A stretch of 64,000 nucleotides of DNA from Selenomonadaceae bacterium (GTDB lineage Bacteria; Bacillota; Negativicutes; Selenomonadales; Selenomonadaceae): the NCBI GenBank assembly GCA_017427545.1, contig JAFRSO010000065.1, forward strand, positions 1-64,000. Direction: 5' to 3'. A program made the translations under genes and the position numbers. Positions 58,851 to 64,000 of this stretch are shown here, in pieces. The notes beneath the pieces were generated by a model. The model saw nothing but the letters and a program-made list of their open reading frames with translations. It did no database searches and had not been told where the DNA came from. How positions within the stretch are numbered: the first letter of the stretch is position 1; every line of letters begins with the position of its first letter.

Positions 58851-59628
58851 AAATAAAGCTGAAATGAAACTTCGGAGGCGGAATATCGCGTTGACGGTCG
58901 CTTATGACGGGACGAATTACAACGGCTTTCAATGGCAAAGCCCGCCGCGTCGAGCAGTTCAAAATGTTTTGGAGGATCGGCTGGAAAAAATTTTCGGCGA
59001 CAAAATCGAATTGGCTGCGGCAGGTCGAACTGATGCGGGAGTTCATGCTTTCGGGCAAGTCGTCAATTTTTTCACGAACGGAAGAATTGCGCTTGAGAAA
59101 ATCCCGATTGCCGCAAGCAGTGTTTTGCCGAGTGATATTGTCGTCCGTGAGGCGCGTGAAGTCGATAAAAATTTCAGCGCACTCCACAGCGCGAAGAGTA
59201 AAATTTATCTCTACAGGATTTTACGTGACGCGGCGTCAAATCCTTTTGTGAATCGTTTTGCCTGGCATATTTTCAGACCGCTTGACGTTGAGGCAATGCG
59301 CGCGGCGTTGAAAATTTTAATCGGCACGCATGATTTTTCGAGTTTCAAAGCTGCGGGCGGTGCACCGAATATGAATCCCGTCCGAACGATTTTTGAGGCG
59401 GAGATGTTCGAGGAAAAAATTTTCGGCGGCGATTGCTTGACGATAAAAATTCACGCGAGCGGCTTTCTGTATCACATGGCGCGAAATATTGTTGCATTGA
59501 CCGTTGCCGTCGGGCGCGATAAAATAAATCTTACCGAGTTTAAAAAAATTTTTGACGCCTGCGACAGGAGCCTTGTACCTGCGACTGCTCCCGCTCAAGG
59601 TTTGTGCTTGCAAGAAGTTTTCTATTGA
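58840..59628 (+). CDS. truA: tRNA pseudouridine(38-40) synthase
   Basis: 262 aa. IALTVAYDGTNYNGFQWQ, AAAGRTDAGVHAFGQVV (catalytic Asp), LHSAKSKIYLYRI, HDFSSFKAAGG, FLYHMARNIV. Isomerises uridines 38-40 in the tRNA anticodon arm. GGAGG lies 8 nt before the ATG within ecfT. Confidence 0.95.
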   Translation: MRAENKAEMKLRRRNIALTVAYDGTNYNGFQWQSPPRRAVQNVLEDRLEKIFGDKIELAAAGRTDAGVHAFGQVVNFFTNGRIALEKIPIAASSVLPSDIVVREAREVDKNFSALHSAKSKIYLYRILRDAASNPFVNRFAWHIFRPLDVEAMRAALKILIGTHDFSSFKAAGGAPNMNPVRTIFEAEMFEEKIFGGDCLTIKIHASGFLYHMARNIVALTVAVGRDKINLTEFKKIFDACDRSLVPATAPAQGLCLQEVFY

Positions 59629-59641
59629 GGAGGGCAATTAC

Positions 59642-59743
59642 ATGAAATTGTTACGTTGGGGCATTCGGGCGATAATCGCGGTGGCAATCGCCCACGTGAT
59701 ATTTTTCCTGTTCATGCTGATTAAAACTTTCTCTAACCACTAA
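59642..59743 (+). CDS. 33-aa single-helix membrane protein
   Basis: ATG behind GAGGAGGGCAATTAC, 13 nt after truA. Basic start (KLLRWGIR), one hydrophobic helix (AIIAVAIAHVIFFLFMLI) and a short end. No homologue recognised. The ribosome site and positive-inside charge pattern support that it is real. Confidence 0.65.
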   Translation: MKLLRWGIRAIIAVAIAHVIFFLFMLIKTFSNH

Positions 59744-59764
59744 CAGCTAGCCGCTAGCAGCTAA
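59738..59764. repeat. Heptamer-repeat tract
   Basis: AACAGCT/AGCCGCT/AGCAGCT heptamers between convergent genes; supplies the trmH-type gene's last codons. Confidence 0.7.
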
Positions 59765-60491
59765 ACTGCCTGACTGCTTCGGATAAAATTATTGCGGCGG
59801 AAGTTGCAACATTCAAGCTCTCGGCGTGACCATTCATCGGTATGAAAATTTTTTCGGCGACGGCGAGAATTTTTTCAGACACGCCGTTTGCCTCCGAACC
59901 GAACACTATCGCGGAATTTTTTCGGAAGTCGTGACGATAATAAATTTCCGCTGAACTGTCGACGGCCGCCGCTAAAATTTCCACGCCTTGCAAGTTCAAA
60001 AATTCTTCGCGGCTCAACTTCACAATCGGCAGATAAAAAATCGCGCCCATTGATGAGCGCACGACTTTCGGATTAAAAATTTCCGCTGAACCGTCCAACA
60101 AAATCACGCCGCAATCAAAAGCCGCTGCCGTCCGCAAAATCGTTCCGACGTTGCCGGGATCTTGCACGCCATCAAGCACGACGATTATTTTTTTTGCGAG
60201 GACTTCATCAAGCGCAGAAAATTTTTGCCTCACGACGAGTAAAATTCCTTGAGGCGTTTGAGTGTCGGAAATTTTTTCCATTGTCGACGACGAAATTTCT
60301 TCCAGAGTTTTCAGCCGCTCAACTAAAATTTTTGCGCGTTCGTCCGATAAAAATTCCCGCGTGTAAAATCCGAATTCAATCAACGCGGGCGACACTTCCT
60401 CACAAAGCCTTAAACCTTCCGCCACGAAAAGTTTCAGTTCGTTGCGGAATTTTTTTTGCGCCAATTTGCGGACGAGTTTTATATTTGACAT
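59754..60491 (-). CDS. TrmH/SpoU-family RNA 2'-O-methyltransferase
   Basis: 245 aa. N-terminal substrate-binding part (KLVRKLAQKKFRNELKLFVAEG), then SPOUT motifs IIVVLDGVQDPGNVGTILRTA, GAIFYLPIVKL, IVFGSEANGVSE and NGHAESLNVATSAAIILSEA. Knotted SAM-dependent methyltransferase acting on rRNA or tRNA; target unknown. Confidence 0.92.
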   Translation of the reverse strand: MSNIKLVRKLAQKKFRNELKLFVAEGLRLCEEVSPALIEFGFYTREFLSDERAKILVERLKTLEEISSSTMEKISDTQTPQGILLVVRQKFSALDEVLAKKIIVVLDGVQDPGNVGTILRTAAAFDCGVILLDGSAEIFNPKVVRSSMGAIFYLPIVKLSREEFLNLQGVEILAAAVDSSAEIYYRHDFRKNSAIVFGSEANGVSEKILAVAEKIFIPMNGHAESLNVATSAAIILSEAVRQFSC

Positions 60492-60513
60492 TTAAAATCC
60501 TCCGTGCTATATA
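60485..60513 (+). promoter_or_regulatory. Promoter of the CopZ-like/ATPase operon
   Basis: TTGACA (60485-60490) and, 17 bp on, TATATAAT (60508-60515). Overlaps the start of the divergent trmH-type gene. No operator is evident. Confidence 0.7.
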
Positions 60514-60544
60514 ATTGATAAAAATTTTCGAGGAGATGGTTTCA

Positions 60545-60763
60545 TTGAAGAAAACTTACAAGATTGATGTTGATTGCGCCAACTGCGCGAACCTCATGGA
60601 GACCGAAACTAAAAAGACTGCCGGTGTCAAAGATGCCGTCGTGAATTTTATGACGCTGAAAATGAAAGTTGAGTTTGAAGACGGCGTCGACGCTAAGGAA
60701 GTTATGAGCCGCGTCCGTGAAAATTGCAAGCGCGTCGAAAAGGATTGTGAGATTTTCTTGTGA
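60545..60763 (+). CDS. HMA-domain metallochaperone-like protein
   Basis: 72 aa from the TTG at 60545, nine bases after GAGGAG. Heavy-metal-associated fold with DCANCANLMETETKK (CxxC) and VKDAVVNFMTLKMKVEF. Overlaps the ATPase start by 4 nt; hands metal to or acts as a detached N-domain for the next gene, which has none of its own. Confidence 0.85.
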   Translation: MKKTYKIDVDCANCANLMETETKKTAGVKDAVVNFMTLKMKVEFEDGVDAKEVMSRVRENCKRVEKDCEIFL

Positions 60764-62619
60764 ACGCTAAGCAGAAGAAAAATCTTGCACGAATTTTAAT
60801 TGCGGCGGCATTGCTGATAATTTTAAACTTCGTCGAACTTCACGGCGTCGAAAAATTTTTCCTGTACCTCGCGCCCTATCTGATTGTCGGCTATGACATT
60901 TTACTCAAGGCTTTTCACGGGCTGAAAAATTTCCGCGCCTTCGACGAAAGTTTATTGATGACGATTGCCACGGTCGGAGCATTCGCGCTGGCCATTTACG
61001 AGGACGGCGATTACACCGAGGCGATTGCCGTCATGCTATTCTATCAAATCGGCGAGTGGTTTCAAAGTTACGCTATCGGTCGGAGTCGCAAAAATATTTC
61101 CGAACTCATGGACATTCGCCCCGATTACGCGAACATTGAAACTGACGGCGGACTTGAGCAGGTTGATCCCGATGATGTCGAAGTCGGCACGATTATAATT
61201 GTTCAGCCGGGCGAAAAAATTCCGATTGATGGCGTCGTCGAAGAGGGCAACTCAACTTTAAACACGGTCGCGTTGACGGGTGAAAGTTTGCCGCGTGAAG
61301 TTTCAATCGGCACGGAAGTCATCAGCGGTTGCATAAATTTAAACGGCGTCTTGAAGATTCGGACGACTAAAGAATTTGGCGAATCAACCGCATCAAAAAT
61401 TTTGGAACTGGTCGAAGATGCCAGCTCCCGTAAATCGAAGTCGGAAGATTTTATCGCGAAGTTTGCAAGAATTTACACGCCCGCCGTTGTAATTTGCGCA
61501 CTTGCCCTGGCAATAATCCCGCCGATAATTTCAGGCAACTGGGAGACGTGGATTTATCGCGCGCTGATTTTTCTGGTGATAAGTTGTCCTTGCGCACTGG
61601 TGATAAGTATTCCGTTGAGTTTTTTTGCGGGGATTGGCGGTGCAAGTCGCGAGGGAATTTTAATCAAAGGCTCCAATTTTCTTGAGACGCTCTCAAAAGT
61701 CAAGACGGTCGTCATGGACAAAACCGGCACTCTCACGAAGGGCAGCTTTGAGGTTGAGGCGATTCACAGCAAAAATTTGAATTTCGACGCGGAAAAACTT
61801 TTGCACCTTGCCGCGCATGTCGAAAGATATTCTACGCACCCGATAGCAAATTCACTTCGCAAGGTCTATCCGAATGAGCATGACGATTGCACGGTTGAGG
61901 CGGTCGAAGAAATTGCCGGTCGAGGGATTCGGGCGGTAATTAACGGTCAAGTCGTCTGCGTCGGCAATGAAAAATTTATGGACGAGGTTGGCGCGAAGTG
62001 GAAGGCGTGCTACAAAGTCGGGACGATTATTCACGTGGCGGTTAATGGCGATTATGCGGGGCACGTCGTCATTTCGGACGCGATTAAGCCGCACGCTTCG
62101 GAGGCCGTTACCGATATGAAAAATTCGGGCGTGGAAAAAATTTTCATGCTCACGGGCGACAGTGAAAAAATTGCCGCGAAGGTTGCTGCTGAACTGGGCA
62201 TAAAAAATTATCGCAGTGAACTTTTGCCCGCCGATAAGGTTGCGGAGTTTGAAAAAATTTTATCGGCGTCGAGCGGCAAGGTTGCGTTCGTCGGTGACGG
62301 AATTAATGACGCGCCGGTTTTGAGCAGAGCTGATGTCGGAATTGCAATGGGAGCGTTAGGTTCGGACGCGGCGATTGAGGCGGCTGACGTTGTTTTAATG
62401 GACGACGATCCGCGCAAAATTTCCAAGGCGATAAAAATTTCCCGCAAGTGTCTGGCAATCGTCAAACAAAATATTTTCTTCGCAATCGGTGTAAAATTTT
62501 TATGTCTGATTCTCGGCGCAATCGGTCTTGCAAATATGTGGGCGGCAATTTTCGCGGACGTCGGCGTTATGATTTTGGCAGTCCTCAATGCAATTCGGAC
62601 ATTAATCCTTCCCAAGTGA
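60760..62619 (+). CDS. Zn/Cd-type P1B ATPase
   Basis: 619 aa from GTG. No N-terminal HMA domain. AVMLFYQIGEWFQSYAIGRSR, TGES, SCPCALVISIPLSFFAGIGG (split), DKTGTLTKGSF, STHPIANSLR, GDGINDAPVLSRADVGIAMG and a final AIFADVGVMILAVLNAIR helix, the ZntA/CadA pattern. Exports Zn, Cd or Pb. Coupled to the HMA protein upstream. Confidence 0.92.
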   Translation: MNAKQKKNLARILIAAALLIILNFVELHGVEKFFLYLAPYLIVGYDILLKAFHGLKNFRAFDESLLMTIATVGAFALAIYEDGDYTEAIAVMLFYQIGEWFQSYAIGRSRKNISELMDIRPDYANIETDGGLEQVDPDDVEVGTIIIVQPGEKIPIDGVVEEGNSTLNTVALTGESLPREVSIGTEVISGCINLNGVLKIRTTKEFGESTASKILELVEDASSRKSKSEDFIAKFARIYTPAVVICALALAIIPPIISGNWETWIYRALIFLVISCPCALVISIPLSFFAGIGGASREGILIKGSNFLETLSKVKTVVMDKTGTLTKGSFEVEAIHSKNLNFDAEKLLHLAAHVERYSTHPIANSLRKVYPNEHDDCTVEAVEEIAGRGIRAVINGQVVCVGNEKFMDEVGAKWKACYKVGTIIHVAVNGDYAGHVVISDAIKPHASEAVTDMKNSGVEKIFMLTGDSEKIAAKVAAELGIKNYRSELLPADKVAEFEKILSASSGKVAFVGDGINDAPVLSRADVGIAMGALGSDAAIEAADVVLMDDDPRKISKAIKISRKCLAIVKQNIFFAIGVKFLCLILGAIGLANMWAAIFADVGVMILAVLNAIRTLILPK

Positions 62620-62648
62620 TTGTCAAATGAAAATATCTGTGCTATAAT
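62620..62648 (+). promoter_or_regulatory. Sigma-A-type promoter of rubrerythrin gene
   Basis: TTGTCA (62620-62625), a 17-bp spacer and TATAAT (62643-62648). Confidence 0.75.
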
Positions 62649-62694
62649 TTGTGCAAGCGTATGAATCAAAAAAGTATTTTAGGAGGTTATAAAT

Positions 62695-63237
62695 ATGGCT
62701 AAGTACGTTTGCACCGTTTGCGGCTATGTTCATGAAGGCGACGAACCGCCGATTGAATGCCCGATTTGCAAAGCTCCCGCCGATAAATTCACCAAACAGG
62801 ATGGCGAACTGACTTGGGCGGCTGAACATGTTGTCGGCGTGGCGAAGGGCGCACCCGAAGACATTATCAAAGACCTGCGCGACAATTTCACGGGCGAATG
62901 CTGCGAAGTCGGCATGTATCTGGCAATGGCACGCGTCGCTTATCGTGAAGGCTATCCGGAAATCGGAGAATACTGGCGTCGTGCTGCGTTGGAAGAAGCT
63001 GAACACGCTGCAAAATTCGCGGAGTTGTTGGGCGAAGTTCTCACAGACAGCACCAAAAAGAATTTGCAAATGCGCGTGGAAGCTGAGAACGGTGCTACTG
63101 CCGGCAAGACTGACCTTGCTAAACGCGCCAAGGCTCTCAATCTCGACGCGATTCACGACACCGTTCACGAGATGGCGCGTGATGAGGCTCGTCACGGAAA
63201 AGCTTTCAAGGGCTTGCTTGACCGCTACTTCAAATAA
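62695..63237 (+). CDS. Reverse rubrerythrin
   Basis: 180 aa. Rubredoxin-like iron site at the N-terminus ([27 protein letters not shown]), followed by a four-helix diiron domain ([46 protein letters not shown]). This order is the reverse of classic rubrerythrin. NADH-linked peroxidase in anaerobes, protecting against O2 and H2O2. Strong AGGAGG site and near-consensus promoter suggest high expression. Confidence 0.93.
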   Translation: MAKYVCTVCGYVHEGDEPPIECPICKAPADKFTKQDGELTWAAEHVVGVAKGAPEDIIKDLRDNFTGECCEVGMYLAMARVAYREGYPEIGEYWRRAALEEAEHAAKFAELLGEVLTDSTKKNLQMRVEAENGATAGKTDLAKRAKALNLDAIHDTVHEMARDEARHGKAFKGLLDRYFK

Positions 63238-63289
63238 TTTTTGACTGTCAAGGCGGCGTTCAAGTCTCCTTAAACATCGAAGAAAATCA

Positions 63290-63323
63290 AAGGCCGCGTT
63301 TCAATTACGGAGCGCGGTCTTTA
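63290..63323 (+). terminator. Probable terminator of rubrerythrin gene
   Basis: AAGGCCGCG and CGCGGTCTT stem with G-U pairs and a short T-run. Confidence 0.5.
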
Positions 63324-63351
63324 TGATAAAATTTGTCAAGAGGTGATTTTT

Positions 63352-64000
63352 TTGAAATACGAAATTTTATATCCCGAAGCATTTCCGGTCGTCGAATGCT
63401 GGTTGGAGCGCGGCGAAAGTATCAAGGCCGAATCCGATGCGATGATTGCAATGTCGCCGACGATTGACGTTGAGGGCAAAATGGACGGCGGAATTTTGAG
63501 CGGTTTGGCGAGAAAATTTCTTTCGGGCGAGAGCATGTTTTTTCAAGAGCTGACTGCTCGACGCGGCCCCGGAAAAGTTTTATTCGGTCACGCATTGCCC
63601 GGCGGAATTTTGGACGTTGAACTTGACGGCTCCTACGGCTTGACGATTCAAAAGAACGGTTTTTTGGCAAGCACGCACGGAATTAATATTGAGACTAAGA
63701 CGCAAAATCTGGCGCGAGGATTTTTGAGCGGCGAAGGATTTTTTGTCCTCAATGCCAAAGGTCGCGGCACGATTTTTATTTCAAGTTACGGCGTCATTCA
63801 CCCGATAAATCTTGATGACCGCGAAGAAATTATCATCGACAACGGGCATCTCGTCGCTTGGCCCGATTACATGGATTACAAAATCGAAAAGGCTTCAAGC
63901 GGCTGGATTTCCAGTCTCACTTCCGGCGAAGGTTTAGTTTGTCGATTCAGAGGCCCCGGCGTCGTGCTGATTCAAACGCGCAATCCCGAAAGTTTTGAGG
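63352..64000 (+). CDS. AIM24/TIGR00266 family protein, 3' end outside window
   Basis: At least 216 aa. TTG start at 63352 behind AAGAGGTGAT. FPVVECWLERGESIKAESDAM, GGILSGLARKFLSGESMFF, ARGFLSGEGFFVLNAKGRG and a late WISSLTSGEGLVCRFRGPG (in blocks) form the paired beta-sheets of this family, whose bacterial function is unknown. Open at the right edge; the family length suggests only a few codons are missing. Confidence 0.88.
   Translation, partial: MKYEILYPEAFPVVECWLERGESIKAESDAMIAMSPTIDVEGKMDGGILSGLARKFLSGESMFFQELTARRGPGKVLFGHALPGGILDVELDGSYGLTIQKNGFLASTHGINIETKTQNLARGFLSGEGFFVLNAKGRGTIFISSYGVIHPINLDDREEIIIDNGHLVAWPDYMDYKIEKASSGWISSLTSGEGLVCRFRGPGVVLIQTRNPESFE

Overview
The window looks like chromosome of an anaerobic diderm Firmicute, most likely Negativicutes (Selenomonas-type). 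This is inferred from gene content. Firmicutes gene sets (GdpP with a YybS-type protein, EcfT followed by TruA, HisZ, AzlCD, a SCIFF-type radical SAM maturase, reverse rubrerythrin) sit beside outer-membrane genes (lipid A disaccharide synthase and an MsbA-like exporter) and a flagellar basal-body operon. Many genes appear to start at TTG, and coding DNA is full of AAAATTTT-type runs. No rRNA, tRNA, CRISPR array, IS element or prophage was seen.

Layout. 1-5.1 kb: a Gln/Asn-rich repeat protein that runs off the left edge, divergent from a helix-turn-helix plus VWA gene pair; then a one-domain chromate-type transporter, a possible nuclease/DUF2283 toxin-antitoxin pair and two small secreted proteins. 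5.1-9.8 kb: lpxB, three small unknown genes and msbA in a tightly overlapping operon, then a polyprenyl diphosphate synthase. 9.9-15.7 kb: a copper ATPase with a fused CopZ-like tail, a SCIFF maturase without a visible precursor, an HD protein and hisZ. 15.9-18.2 kb: trpA, an iron-type solute-binding lipoprotein, and a compact locus that I read as a type I toxin-antitoxin system of Fst/par design. 18.2-25.4 kb: MFS, MATE, a DUF2156-STAS fusion, an amino-acid-type binding protein and mutS. 25.5-28.4 kb: rsmB, a TIGR04076 protein and azlCD. 28.4-38.1 kb: flgB-flgC-fliE-fliF-fliG-fliH-[antitoxin-PIN toxin]-fliI-fliJ, then a lytic transglycosylase and an amidase, all on the minus strand. 38.3-45.4 kb: plus-strand genes for a Tat-exported metallo-hydrolase, a flavodoxin-fold protein, ribF, an rlmD-type rRNA methyltransferase, nnrD and an HPr-like protein without its catalytic histidine. 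45.5-52.7 kb: a membrane protein, gdpP, yybS, a methyltransferase-like gene and three tandem Uma2 genes. 52.9-64 kb: an amino-acid permease fused to a hybrid histidine kinase, a double-rhodanese lipoprotein, a DUF4422 protein, ecfT-truA, trmH, a CopZ-like chaperone with a Zn/Cd-type ATPase, reverse rubrerythrin and an AIM24-type protein that runs off the right edge.

Two repeat systems overlay this. The first is a family of degenerate heptamer tracts, often in inverted pairs, that fills many gene junctions and also lies in frame inside coding sequences (copA three times, rlmD inside its TRAM domain, and a methyltransferase-like gene). The second is a roughly 145-175 bp intergenic element in three copies whose hairpin stems differ by compensating changes.

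The strongest candidate for an undescribed system is 17821-18170. A 27-codon membrane peptide gene has a strong promoter, a convergent promoter lies on the other strand, a terminator hairpin lies between them, and a 19-nt direct repeat (18/19) puts a copy of the toxin translation-start region into the antisense RNA.
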